In this document: positions 1 to 8,429 of the stretch, piece by piece | Position numbering within the stretch: the first letter of the stretch is position 1 | Layout of the letters: each line of letters begins with the position of its first letter | DNA from: CAXXOK01 sp964640955 | Lineage (GTDB): Bacteria; Bacillota; Clostridia; Christensenellales; Aristaeellaceae | Length of the DNA: 64,000 nucleotides | NCBI GenBank assembly: GCA_964640955.1 | Contig: CAZXJI010000014.1 | Location: 23,901-87,900 of the forward strand | Direction: 5' to 3' | The notes under the pieces: model-generated | What the model saw: only the letters and a program-made list of their open reading frames with translations | Told to the model about the DNA's origin: nothing | Databases searched by the model: none | Position numbers and translations under genes: made by a program

Positions 1-2
1 GC

Positions 3-1109
3 GAGGTGCGCAGGTGGTTTTTCGAGGTGTGGAACGAGCCCAACCTCGGCGGCAAGTCCGGCGTGGGAGGCTTCTGGGCGGCGAGCATCGAGGAGTATTT
101 CAGGCTGTACCGGCACACGGCGCTGGCGATCAAAGCGGTGGACGCGTCGCTGACGGTGGGCGGCCCGGCGACCAGCAACAACGCGCTGATCCCGGAGATG
201 ATCGCCTTCTGCCGCGAAACAAACACGCCGATCGACTTTATTTCCACCCACCATTATCCCACCGACGTGGTGCTGGGCTACGGCGTGGAGGACAGCCTGA
301 ACTTCGCCGACCTGATGCCCAAAGAGAAGGACGATCCGAGCGACACGTGGGAGGCGGCCTCCAAGCGCTTCGAGGTGTTCAACCGCGAGCTGTGGAAGCG
401 CGTCGAACGCGGCGTGGTAACGGAAATGACGCGCCGCGCCGTTAAGGAGGCGCAAGGTCTGCCGGTATACTACACCGAGTGGAACAGCCTGGCGGGCCTG
501 CCCTCGGACGGGCCTTTCGGGGCCTCGTTCATCGCAAAGACCGTGATGGATAACATGGGGCTGGTCAAGGGCTATTCCTACTGGACGTTCAGCGACATCT
601 TCGAGGAGGGCGGCATGCCCGGCGCGGCTTTCCACGGCGGGTTCGGGCTGATGACGCTGCAGGGCGTGCCCAAGGCGAGCTACCGCGCGTTCCAGCTTTT
701 GCACATGCTGGGCGGCCGCATGTACCCGGACGCGTACCGCGAGGGCACGCTGGACGCCTACGCCCTGCGCTGTGAGGAAACGAACGCGGTGCAGGTGCTG
801 GCGGTCAACCACCAGTCGCTCCAGCACCCCATCGAGGCGCGGACGCTGAACCTGCGGCTTATGGGCCTTGGCGACCGGCGGGAGGCGCAGGCCGAGCGCT
901 ACCGCGTCGACGAGGAGCATGCCAACGCCCTGCGCGCCTGGAAGGAGCTGGGCAGCCCCGAAACCCTCGACGAGGGGCAGCTGCATACGCTGCTGGCGGC
1001 GGGCGCGCTGAAGCGGGAGACGTTTACGGTGCCCGTTTCGGACGGCGAGGCCGTGCTGAACCTGGAACTGCCGCCCATGGGGACGGCGCTGGTAACCCTG
1101 TATCTGTAA
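3..1109 (+). CDS. GH39-family glycoside hydrolase (beta-xylosidase-like), 5' partial
   Basis: The reading frame is open to the left edge, and the residues before the first GTG (Glu-Val-Arg-Arg-Trp) already belong to the conserved core, so the true start lies outside the window. The protein shows the GH39 signatures: FEVWNEPNL holds the general acid/base Glu (codon 36-38) and YYTEWNS holds the nucleophile Glu (codon 477-479). GH39 members are retaining enzymes of xylosidase or iduronidase type; the bacterial context favours beta-xylosidase acting on xylo-oligosaccharides. The C-terminal ~120 residues look like the small beta-domain of this family. No signal peptide can be judged. A GH30 gene follows after 39 bases, probably in the same operon. 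The fold assignment is firm; the substrate is inferred. Confidence 0.85.
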   Translation, partial: EVRRWFFEVWNEPNLGGKSGVGGFWAASIEEYFRLYRHTALAIKAVDASLTVGGPATSNNALIPEMIAFCRETNTPIDFISTHHYPTDVVLGYGVEDSLNFADLMPKEKDDPSDTWEAASKRFEVFNRELWKRVERGVVTEMTRRAVKEAQGLPVYYTEWNSLAGLPSDGPFGASFIAKTVMDNMGLVKGYSYWTFSDIFEEGGMPGAAFHGGFGLMTLQGVPKASYRAFQLLHMLGGRMYPDAYREGTLDAYALRCEETNAVQVLAVNHQSLQHPIEARTLNLRLMGLGDRREAQAERYRVDEEHANALRAWKELGSPETLDEGQLHTLLAAGALKRETFTVPVSDGEAVLNLELPPMGTALVTLYL

Positions 1110-1148
1110 AAAGGCGGGGTTACCTGCCATGGAAAGGATATAGCGATC

Positions 1149-2492
1149 ATGTATATTTACAGTACGCTTTGGGAAGGCGACAAGCCCGTCCATACCGCCC
1201 GGGAGGCGGCCTTCGCCCCGGATACGCAGGAGGAAGGCGGGCTGATTAACCTGTACCCGGAGATGCGCTTCCAGACGCTATTGGGCTTCGGCGGCGCGTT
1301 TACCGAGGCGGCGGGGTACGTGCTGGGGAAACTGCCCGAGGACGTGCGGGAGTCCGTTTTGCAGGGCTATTTCGGTCCGGACGGGTTGGGCTACACGCTG
1401 GGCCGCACGCCCATCGACAGCTGCGATTTCAGCCTGGGCAACCACAGCGCCGTTGCTGATCCCGCCGATACGGACTTCACCACCATGAACCTCGAACGGG
1501 AAGAAACCTATATTCTGCCTTACGTCCGCCGCGCGCAGCAGATCGCGGGGCGGGACGTGCGGCTGATGATCGCCCCGTGGAGCCCGCCCGCGTTTATGAA
1601 AACCAACGGACGGCGCAACGGCGGCGGGGCGCTGCGCCCGGAGTATCGGGACGCGTGGGCGCGCTACATGGCCAAGTACGTCCGCATGCTCATGGAACGC
1701 GGTGTGCACCCGCTGGCGATCTGCACGCAGAACGAACCCAAGGCGGCGCAGACATGGGACAGCTGCGTGTACACCGCCGGGGAGGAGCGCGACTTTGTTC
1801 GCGATCATCTGGCCCCGGCGCTGAAAGCCGCCGGGATCGACGCGGGTGTCATGATCTGGGATCACAATAAGGAGCGGATGTTCGACCGCAGCCAGACGAT
1901 CCTTGCGGATCCTGCCGCCGACGCGGCGGTGACCGGCGTGGCCTTTCACTGGTACAGCGGCGACCATTTCGAGGCGATAGAGCTTACGCACCTGGCCCAC
2001 CCGGACAAGCTGCTGGTTTTCAGCGAGGGGTGCGTGGAGCACGGCTGCGGCGTTACGGGCCAGTTGGCCGGCGCGCAGCGCTACGCGCACGATATCATCG
2101 GCGACCTGAACGCCGGGGCGCACGCCTTTATCGACTGGAACCTCGCGCTGGACGCGCGGGGCGGCCCCAACCATGTGGGCAACTACTGCGACGCGCCCGT
2201 GATGTGCGACCTGGACGCGGGCACGGCGGAAACGCGGCTGAGCTACCGTTACATCGGCCATTTCAGCCGATACCTGAAGCCCGGCGCGGTGCGTGTGGGC
2301 AAGACCGTGTACACGGCGGAGCTGGAAGCCTGCGCGTTTGAGAACCCCGACCGCAGCCTCGCCTGCGTGGTGCTCAACCGCGGCGTGCGGGAGCTGCCCT
2401 TCGCCCTGCGGCTGGACGACCGCGTCTGCCGCCTGTCGGCGCCCGCCGGAAGCATCCATACCGTGCTGATCGGCGCGGCGGAACGGACGTAA
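1149..2492 (+). CDS. GH30-family glycoside hydrolase (glucosylceramidase/beta-glucosidase-like)
   Basis: This 447-residue protein starts at an ATG behind AAAGGA. GH30 clan-A features are clear: LGFGGAFTEAA near residue 39, RTPIDSCDFS near 88, the acid/base Glu196 in CTQNEPK, and the nucleophile Glu293 in VFSEGC. The C-terminal ~90 residues form the side beta-sandwich typical of the family. GH30 enzymes cleave beta-glucosidic, beta-xylosidic or beta-1,6-glucan linkages. There is no signal peptide, so it should act in the cytoplasm on imported oligosaccharides. It follows the GH39 gene closely and precedes a strong terminator, so the two form the end of a hemicellulose or glycan operon. Specificity within GH30 cannot be told from sequence reading alone. 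Confidence 0.87.
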   Translation: MYIYSTLWEGDKPVHTAREAAFAPDTQEEGGLINLYPEMRFQTLLGFGGAFTEAAGYVLGKLPEDVRESVLQGYFGPDGLGYTLGRTPIDSCDFSLGNHSAVADPADTDFTTMNLEREETYILPYVRRAQQIAGRDVRLMIAPWSPPAFMKTNGRRNGGGALRPEYRDAWARYMAKYVRMLMERGVHPLAICTQNEPKAAQTWDSCVYTAGEERDFVRDHLAPALKAAGIDAGVMIWDHNKERMFDRSQTILADPAADAAVTGVAFHWYSGDHFEAIELTHLAHPDKLLVFSEGCVEHGCGVTGQLAGAQRYAHDIIGDLNAGAHAFIDWNLALDARGGPNHVGNYCDAPVMCDLDAGTAETRLSYRYIGHFSRYLKPGAVRVGKTVYTAELEACAFENPDRSLACVVLNRGVRELPFALRLDDRVCRLSAPAGSIHTVLIGAAERT

Positions 2493-2521
2493 GCACACCC
2501 CACAACCGAAGGGTAAACCGG

Positions 2522-2561
2522 GCCCGGCACGCCTTGCCAAACAAGGCGCGCCGGGCTTTTT
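2522..2561 (+). terminator. Rho-independent terminator after the GH39-GH30 pair
   Basis: A 15-bp GC-rich stem (2522-2536 with 2542-2556, one mismatch) has a 5-base loop and is followed at once by five T. It sits 30 bases after the GH30 stop. Confidence 0.85.
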
Positions 2562-2700
2562 GACGCGCTTTTCCGCGCATATGGCAAAAAAAACGCCTGT
2601 CGGAACAAAAATGGGTACCGTTCCGCAGGCGGGAAAACGTCCGGGGGAGGCAGAAGTGTTTGTCACACCGCAAGACGCTGATCAACGGGAGGAAACGAAT

Positions 2701-4398
2701 ATGCAACCGATACTTAAAACCATGACGCGCGCCGGCGGGCGCGGCATGTACCTGTGCTTTCCCACGGGCGAGCCCCGCTCCGTCCGGCGGCGAAGCGCGC
2801 TCATCGTGCTGCGCGACGACGCGGGCGCGGAAACGGTGCGGGCGCTGCTGGACGAAGGGGGGCTAAACCGCCTGTGCGAGGAGGAGCAGGTGATCCTCGC
2901 CTTTCCCAACCCGGTCGGCGGCCGGTGGAACTGGACGCTCAACCCGGATCAGCCCGACGATATCGCCTTTCTTGCGCATATCCAGGGCGAGCTGGACTCC
3001 CCCGTGGAGAAGGAGCCGTTCTCCATGGCGCGCGCCGCGTCGGCCAACCCGCTGAAGGACAAGCGCTTTTACGCGCTGTGGCACCCCATGGCGGACGTGC
3101 GCTATGTGGCGGGCTTCGGCACGGGCGCGTCCATGGCCTGCGCGCTGGCGGCGGTGCGGCCGCGGCTCACGGCGGCGATCTACGCGGAAAGCGGCGCGCT
3201 TTTTCCGGCGGCGCTGGCCGCCGCGACCGGCGCGCCCGTCCCCGCGGTGCTGGCCGCCTGCCCGGCGGAGACGCAGGCCTATTTCCTGAACGCGAACGGC
3301 GCGATACGGGACGAGGGGACGGCGGGCTTCGAAAACCCCGTCAACCCCTGCCAACGCGTGATAATAACGCAAAAACCGGCGCAAGCCCCGCTGGTTGCCG
3401 CGTACCGGACGCTTTTCAGGCGCGTGCGTCGGCCCGGCACCTCGGCGTACGGGGACGTGGAGCCGCGCCTGACCCTTGCGGAGGACGCGGGTTTCACCCT
3501 GTTTGAGAACGACGAGAGCCTGGCCGACGGCCTGCCCCACACCTGGCTTGTGCACGTGCCGCTGTCCGTGCGCAAGGCCCCCGATGTGCGCGTGCCGCTT
3601 TTGATGTTCTTCCACGGCGCGAGCGACAACCCCTGCGAGGCGGCGGATATGACCAAGTTTCACGAGGCGGGGGAGCGCGACGGCTTCATCACCGTCTATC
3701 CGTGGGGCACCAACCGCATGACCTGGAACAGCTCCATGGTGGACGACGAACCCGACGACGACGCCTATATCGTCGCGCTGATCGACCATATGATCGCCCG
3801 CTATCCGGTCGATGCATCGCGCGTATACCTTTCCGGCTTTTCCAACGGCGCGGGCGAGGCGCAGGCCGTGGCGCTGTGCCACCCCGACCGGATCGCCGCC
3901 ATCTGCCCGATTGACGCCAACTGGCCCGGCAACCGCATGGGGGAAACGGAGCTCACCTGCCGGGACGTGACACCCATGCGCATCGGCATGGAGAAGAAGA
4001 AAACGTACGACTACCGCATGCCCGTGTGGTACACCTACGGCGGGAAGGAGCTTTCCTACCCCGTGTACAACCGTTCCACCCAGCAGATGCAGTACGATTA
4101 CTGGAAGGCGTACAACAATATTCCTATTCAACCCACGCCGGGGCGGGAGAACCCGCATCCCTGCGGCTGCGGCGTGCCCGGCGACCTGCGCGAGCGCCTC
4201 GCCCCGTCCGCCCGCCACCCGCAGCACGCCTACGACGTAAACCGCTTCTTTTCGGCCGATCCGGGGCGGCCGAACCTGTACAATTACGTGGTGATGCTGT
4301 CCAAGGGACACGACGTGGCGCCGAGGGACGCGGAGCTCGGCTGGCGCTACGTGCGGCGCTTCCGCCGCCTGCCGGACGGCGGGCTGGAAACGGTCTGA
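2701..4398 (+). CDS. Alpha/beta-hydrolase esterase related to PHB depolymerase/feruloyl esterase
   Basis: The start is placed at 2701, behind GGGAGG; the open frame continues upstream into the terminator region, but that part is non-coding in character. The protein has 565 residues. The C-terminal half carries the LpqC/PHB-depolymerase-type core: LLMFFHGASDNP (oxyanion strand), VYPWGTN, and the nucleophile elbow GFSNGAG with Ser381. The N-terminal ~270 residues look like a degenerate copy of a similar fold (FGTGASMAC and a GTN-less core), so the protein may be a tandem hydrolase with one active half. There is no signal peptide. Such enzymes remove acetyl or feruloyl groups from plant polysaccharides, which fits the neighbouring GH39/GH30 genes and the two esterases downstream. 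The exact substrate is unknown. Confidence 0.75.
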   Translation: MQPILKTMTRAGGRGMYLCFPTGEPRSVRRRSALIVLRDDAGAETVRALLDEGGLNRLCEEEQVILAFPNPVGGRWNWTLNPDQPDDIAFLAHIQGELDSPVEKEPFSMARAASANPLKDKRFYALWHPMADVRYVAGFGTGASMACALAAVRPRLTAAIYAESGALFPAALAAATGAPVPAVLAACPAETQAYFLNANGAIRDEGTAGFENPVNPCQRVIITQKPAQAPLVAAYRTLFRRVRRPGTSAYGDVEPRLTLAEDAGFTLFENDESLADGLPHTWLVHVPLSVRKAPDVRVPLLMFFHGASDNPCEAADMTKFHEAGERDGFITVYPWGTNRMTWNSSMVDDEPDDDAYIVALIDHMIARYPVDASRVYLSGFSNGAGEAQAVALCHPDRIAAICPIDANWPGNRMGETELTCRDVTPMRIGMEKKKTYDYRMPVWYTYGGKELSYPVYNRSTQQMQYDYWKAYNNIPIQPTPGRENPHPCGCGVPGDLRERLAPSARHPQHAYDVNRFFSADPGRPNLYNYVVMLSKGHDVAPRDAELGWRYVRRFRRLPDGGLETV

Positions 4399-4412
4399 AC
4401 CGCCGGGCGACC

Positions 4413-4444
4413 TGCGAAAAGCCCGCTTCGGCGGGCCTTTCGCA
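4413..4444. terminator. Bidirectional hairpin terminator after the esterase gene
   Basis: A near-perfect inverted repeat (4413-4426 with 4431-4444, GCCCGC-TTCG-GCGGGC core) extends into A-rich and T-rich arms. It lies 15 bases after the stop codon. Confidence 0.75.
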
Positions 4445-4553
4445 CACCCGCATGGGCGAAAATTGGTGTGCGCTGGCTTCTTTTTGTCCATTCCGTACAA
4501 TCGTTTTCCGCCTTTTTGCAAATATCGTGTGCCGGTTGGACAAATCAAAGCGA

Positions 4554-4582
4554 TTGACCCCGCTTGGCCGCCTTTTTATACT
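4554..4582 (+). promoter_or_regulatory. Sigma-A-type promoter for the esterase operon
   Basis: TTGACC (4554-4559), 17-base spacer, TATACT (4577-4582). It lies in the 277-base gap ahead of the gene at 4676 and would drive the three-gene unit 4676-7969. Confidence 0.7.
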
Positions 4583-4675
4583 GAAACCATCAAAAAGCGT
4601 CGCCAAAAAGCCCGGCCCAACGGCCGCCGCTTTTGCGCGACCTGATCGGGATCGTGAAAGGAGTGACTCGCTTCG

Positions 4676-5491
4676 ATGGGCAACGTATTGATGCACGTCA
4701 ATTTTCGCTCGAAAACCATCAGCATGGCGGACGCCATGAACGTCATCCTGCCGGACGACCGGGTGGAAGGAGCGTTTCCCGTGCTGTGGCTTTTGCACGG
4801 CGGCGGCGGGAACGAAAACGACTGGGTGGAGGAAACCGGCATCCGCCGCTACGCGGACGAACGCAACCTGGCGGTCGTCATGCCGCACGCGGGGTACAGC
4901 CGCTACTGCAACATGTACTGGGGGTACGATTATTTCGATCTGCTCACGCAGGAATTGCCCCGGATCGTCAAGCACCTGTTCCCCCGCGTTTCCACGAAAC
5001 GGGAGGACAATTTCATCGCCGGGCTGTCCCTGGGCGGCAGCGGGGCGATATCGCTGGGCATGCGCCGGCCCGACCTGTATGGGGCGATCGGCGTACTGTC
5101 GGCCAGCAGCATCATCCCGCTGGAACACCTGCGCGCGCTTTCCGCGGGCGGCCCGGCCGCGCCCGGCGGCCCCGGCCACAAGAGCGTCAATTGGATCAAC
5201 TTCGGCGTGGAAAGCACCGATGCGCTCAAGGGCAACCCGGAGCACGACGTGCTGCTCAACGCCGAGAACGTGATCAGGGAGCGCAAGCCCGTGCCCAAGG
5301 TGTTCCACGCCGTGGGCCTGGAAGACCACGCCTATCCCGTGGGCCTGGGGCTCAAAGCGTTCTTCGAGGGGTTCGAGGGCAACCCCTTCCGCTACGAATT
5401 CCACACCGAACACGGCCGGCACGAGTGGGCCTTCTGGGATAAGTGGCTGCCGGTTTTCCTCGATGCGGCCTTGAAGGACAGGGGGGAGTAA
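4676..5491 (+). CDS. Esterase-D family serine esterase (acetylxylan/feruloyl esterase-like)
   Basis: This 271-residue cytoplasmic alpha/beta-hydrolase of the 'putative esterase' family includes S-formylglutathione hydrolase and acetyl-xylan esterase relatives. LWLLHGGGGNE is the oxyanion region, GLSLGGSG holds the nucleophile Ser118, and a late His in HTEHGRHEWAFW completes the likely triad. The ATG lies 13 bases after AAAGGAG, rather far but with no better start. The next gene begins one base after the stop, and its product is clearly homologous (same DNFIAG-S-GG pattern), so the pair looks like a tandem duplication that diverged. The role is probably deacylation of imported plant oligosaccharides; the substrate is not determinable. 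Confidence 0.8.
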   Translation: MGNVLMHVNFRSKTISMADAMNVILPDDRVEGAFPVLWLLHGGGGNENDWVEETGIRRYADERNLAVVMPHAGYSRYCNMYWGYDYFDLLTQELPRIVKHLFPRVSTKREDNFIAGLSLGGSGAISLGMRRPDLYGAIGVLSASSIIPLEHLRALSAGGPAAPGGPGHKSVNWINFGVESTDALKGNPEHDVLLNAENVIRERKPVPKVFHAVGLEDHAYPVGLGLKAFFEGFEGNPFRYEFHTEHGRHEWAFWDKWLPVFLDAALKDRGE

Positions 5492-5492
5492 C

Positions 5493-6311
5493 ATGTCGCT
5501 GATTCAAATGGAACTGCACTCGGAATGCCTTACGCGCAAGGCGACCATCAACGTCATCCTGCCCGAGCTCAACGAGGAACGCCGCCTGGAGAACGGGAAG
5601 TACCCCGTATTGTGGCTTTTGCACGGCGCGACCGACGACCAGACGGTATGGCAGCGCTACACGGGGCTGGAACTGTACGCGCAGAAACGCGGCATCGCGG
5701 TGGTGATGCCCGCGGTGGAGATCAGCTTTTACACCAATACCGACGGCGGCCGTTACTTCGACTACGTGACCGAGGAACTGCCCCGGATGCTCTGCCAGTA
5801 CTTCCCCATTTCGCCGAAGCGGGAGGACAACTTCATCGCGGGCATGTCCATGGGCGGCCACGGCACGATGAAGCTAGGCTTCAGCAAGCCGGAGCAGTAC
5901 GCGGCGATGGGCATTTTCTCCTGTGCCAACTTTATCGATTTGATGGGCGCGGGCAACATGATCGAGGGCGGCATGCGCCAGCCGCTGAACTTCGTGCGCT
6001 GGCAGGTGTTCGGCACCGACGACGGCGACCTGACCAAGGTGCACGGCACCGAACACGACAACCGTTACCTGGCGCGCCTCGCCTCCGAAAGCGGCAAGCC
6101 GCTGCCCAAGATATTCGGCTGCTGCGGCACGCAGGACGGCTGCCACGACGCGGAGAAGGCCGACCTGGCCTATTTCGCAAGCCTGCCCAACCCCTACGAC
6201 GTAACGTTTTTCGACAGCGTGGGCGTACACTATTTCGATTTCTGGGACGAGTGGCTGAAGGTGTTCATCCAGTGGCTGCCCATCCGCAAACGCGCCAAGG
6301 AGATTCTGTAA
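5493..6311 (+). CDS. Second esterase-D family serine esterase, paralogue of the upstream gene
   Basis: This 272-residue protein starts with ATG right behind a GGGGGAG site that overlaps the previous gene's end. It shares the upstream paralogue's layout: LWLLHGATDDQ, DNFIAGMSMGGHG with nucleophile Ser119, and a C-terminal VHYFDFWDEW containing the likely catalytic His. No signal peptide or membrane segment is seen. Translational coupling on both sides (one-base gap before, TAATG overlap after) implies coordinated production with the neighbouring esterase and the CocE-like protein. Family members hydrolyse acetyl, feruloyl or formylglutathione esters; the glycan-degrading context favours carbohydrate esters. 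Confidence 0.8.
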   Translation: MSLIQMELHSECLTRKATINVILPELNEERRLENGKYPVLWLLHGATDDQTVWQRYTGLELYAQKRGIAVVMPAVEISFYTNTDGGRYFDYVTEELPRMLCQYFPISPKREDNFIAGMSMGGHGTMKLGFSKPEQYAAMGIFSCANFIDLMGAGNMIEGGMRQPLNFVRWQVFGTDDGDLTKVHGTEHDNRYLARLASESGKPLPKIFGCCGTQDGCHDAEKADLAYFASLPNPYDVTFFDSVGVHYFDFWDEWLKVFIQWLPIRKRAKEIL

Positions 6312-7969
6312 TGCGGGCGCCCGTCGAACCTTTCGGGATGGCGTGCCGCTATAACGTCGAAACACCCATGCGCGACGGCGTCATCCTGCGCGGGGATCTG
6401 TACCGCCCGCAGGAGCCGGGGGCAACCCCCGTGCTCCTGTGGCGCACCATCTTCCGCAAAAACACGCTCGGCCGCGCCTTCGGCCAGTACGACCCGGCAT
6501 ACTTCGTGAAAAACGGTTACGCCGTGTTCATCCAGGACGCGCGCGGCCTGGGCGAGTCGGACGGGGAGTTCGACCGCTTCACCGCGGACGGAAGCGACGG
6601 CTACGACACCGTCGAATGGCTGGCGGCGCAGGACTGGTGCGACGGAAGCGTCGGCATGATCGGCAATTACTACGCGGGCTACCTGCAGCTGATGGCGGCG
6701 GCGGAGGGCCCGCCCCACTTGAAGGCGATCTGCCCCATGCAGACCAGCGTGTCCATTAACCGGGATTGCGACAACCGCGGGTTTCTGTTCTACTCGCATA
6801 TCGGCTGGTGCCTGTCCCGGCAGATCGGCCGCCTGCGCGACGGCCGCTACGACGCGGAAACGACGCAAAAGTACCTGCCGCTGCTGCTCGATTACATCAA
6901 GGATTATCCCGCGCGCCAGCTGCTGCACCGCCCGCTGTACGACATGCCCGCCGTGAAGGACACGCCCTTCCCCCTCCTGCGCGATTACTTCACCCATCTG
7001 GTGGAGGGTTACGACAATCTCGACCTGATCCACAAGGAAGGCCGGGACATGGACGTAAGCAGGGTGCGCGTGCCGGCCTTCTACGTGTCCGGCTGGTACG
7101 ACTCGGCGCGAAACGCGCTGGTCGCCCACTGCCGCGCGCAGCGGGACGCGGGCGTGGACAGCCGCCTGCTCGTCGCGCCCTGGAAACCCGGCGAACCTCC
7201 CGCGCGCGCGGACAGTGCGCTGGAAACCGGCGAAACGGCCGTGGACATCCAGCGGGAGATGGTCGAATGGTTCGATCACTGGCTGAAAAATAAGCCCGCG
7301 CCCGCGTGGAAGCCGTTGCGGTATTACGATATCGCAACCGGTGCCGCCTGGGCCGGCGACCGCTGGGACGACGGCGCGGACAGGGTGTTTACGTGGTACC
7401 TGCAGGGCGGCGGACGGCTGTCCGAACACAAATCGCTGGAATCGAGCGACGAATACGTGCACGATCCCGGGCACCCGCTGCCCTTCGTTCCCTACGGAGC
7501 GGCGGGCAGGCGCAAACCGTCCGGGACGGATACGCTCGTCTACCTTTCCCGGCCGCTCCGGGGGCCGCAGGCCGTAAGGGGCCTGGTGCGCGCGAAAGTC
7601 TGCCTCTCCTCCGGCGCCAGGGACACCGACGTGATCCTGCGCCTGTGCGACGTCGGGCCGGACGATTCCGTGTTCGTCGTCTGCGACGGCGCGACGCGCG
7701 CGCGTTACCGCAACGGCTGGACGAGCGAACCGCTCCAAAAGGGGGAAATCTATCCGATCGACGTGCTGCTGGGCCACGTGTGCTACACCGTGCAGGCGGG
7801 CCATCGCCTGGCGCTGGAGATCACCGGAAGCGCCTTTCCCAAGTACGACGTTAACTACGGCACCGCGAAAAGGCCCGCGGGCGATACGGGCTCGATCGTG
7901 TCCCATAACCGCGTTCATTGCTCCGGACAGTGGCTTTCTACCCTCCTTTTGCCGCTGGAGAAGAGCTGA
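6311..7969 (+). CDS. CocE/NonD (peptidase S15) family hydrolase lacking catalytic Ser and His
   Basis: The start codon overlaps the previous stop (TAATG), giving 552 residues. The fold is recognisable: RDGVILRGDLYRP at the N-terminus, an alpha/beta-hydrolase core, and the C-terminal jelly-roll (LSRPLRGPQAVRG onward) of the CocE/X-Pro dipeptidyl-peptidase class. The active site is abnormal. The elbow usually written G-x-S-Y-x-G is GNYYAG, so Tyr120 replaces the nucleophile Ser. The PW-x-HG motif reads PWKPG, so Pro293 replaces the catalytic His. The Asp in GWYD (Asp264) remains. The reading frame is intact and co-translated with two normal esterases, so decay is unlikely to be a sequencing error. 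It may be a binding protein or a hydrolase with a different mechanism. Confidence 0.8.
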   Translation: MRAPVEPFGMACRYNVETPMRDGVILRGDLYRPQEPGATPVLLWRTIFRKNTLGRAFGQYDPAYFVKNGYAVFIQDARGLGESDGEFDRFTADGSDGYDTVEWLAAQDWCDGSVGMIGNYYAGYLQLMAAAEGPPHLKAICPMQTSVSINRDCDNRGFLFYSHIGWCLSRQIGRLRDGRYDAETTQKYLPLLLDYIKDYPARQLLHRPLYDMPAVKDTPFPLLRDYFTHLVEGYDNLDLIHKEGRDMDVSRVRVPAFYVSGWYDSARNALVAHCRAQRDAGVDSRLLVAPWKPGEPPARADSALETGETAVDIQREMVEWFDHWLKNKPAPAWKPLRYYDIATGAAWAGDRWDDGADRVFTWYLQGGGRLSEHKSLESSDEYVHDPGHPLPFVPYGAAGRRKPSGTDTLVYLSRPLRGPQAVRGLVRAKVCLSSGARDTDVILRLCDVGPDDSVFVVCDGATRARYRNGWTSEPLQKGEIYPIDVLLGHVCYTVQAGHRLALEITGSAFPKYDVNYGTAKRPAGDTGSIVSHNRVHCSGQWLSTLLLPLEKS

Positions 7970-7974
7970 ACCTG

Positions 7975-8120
7975 TTTCAAGACCTTAACGCCTCGATCCC
8001 GTGGCGCTTTTGCCCTGTGACTTTGTCGCGAAGCCCCGACGTAGCTCCGCTGCGCCTTCGGCTTCGCTCCTCGCCGCGGAGCAGAATCGCTCGCGGCCTC
8101 TGATGCATTAAGGATTTGAA
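7975..8120. repeat. MITE-like element with ~20-bp imperfect terminal inverted repeats
   Basis: The ends 7975-7994 and 8101-8120 match as inverted repeats at about 16 of 20 positions (TTTCAA..CCTTAA..GC..TC). The interior is GC-rich and contains a GCTCCGC/GCGGAGC stem. It holds no gene. It lies six bases after the CocE-like stop codon, ahead of that operon's terminator. Confidence 0.5.
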
Positions 8121-8171
8121 ATGGCATGAGCGCGTTTTTCCGCCCGGCGTATGGATCGCAGGGCAACCGCC

Positions 8172-8211
8172 GGCGGCGCCGCGAACCGAAAGGTTCGGGC
8201 GCCGCCTTTTT
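8172..8211 (+). terminator. Rho-independent terminator of the esterase operon
   Basis: A long GC stem (8172-8187 with 8192-8206), GAAA loop and a run of five T. It lies ~200 bases after the last gene; the MITE-like repeat separates them. Confidence 0.85.
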
Positions 8212-8326
8212 CGGTGCCTTTGTGTGCCTGCCCGAAAAGCGGCCGCGCGGGAATACGCTTTTTTATCCTCGCGCATGGCGTGTTTTTGTCCCGGCCCGCC
8301 GCCGCGCTTCCCGGCCGCGCGGAATA

Positions 8327-8355
8327 TTGACAAAAACAGCACCGCGCGTTATTTT
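8327..8355 (+). promoter_or_regulatory. Candidate promoter for the AraC-type regulator gene
   Basis: TTGACA (8327-8332), 17-base spacer, TATTTT (8350-8355); a better-looking TATACT follows but at an unfavourable 23-base spacing. The start codon is ~75 bases downstream. Confidence 0.5.
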
Positions 8356-8429
8356 TATACTATTAGAGATCGACGTGCCACAGGTTCATACGGCCAGGAT
8401 CGATACCGGAATGGGGAACGGAGAGTAGC

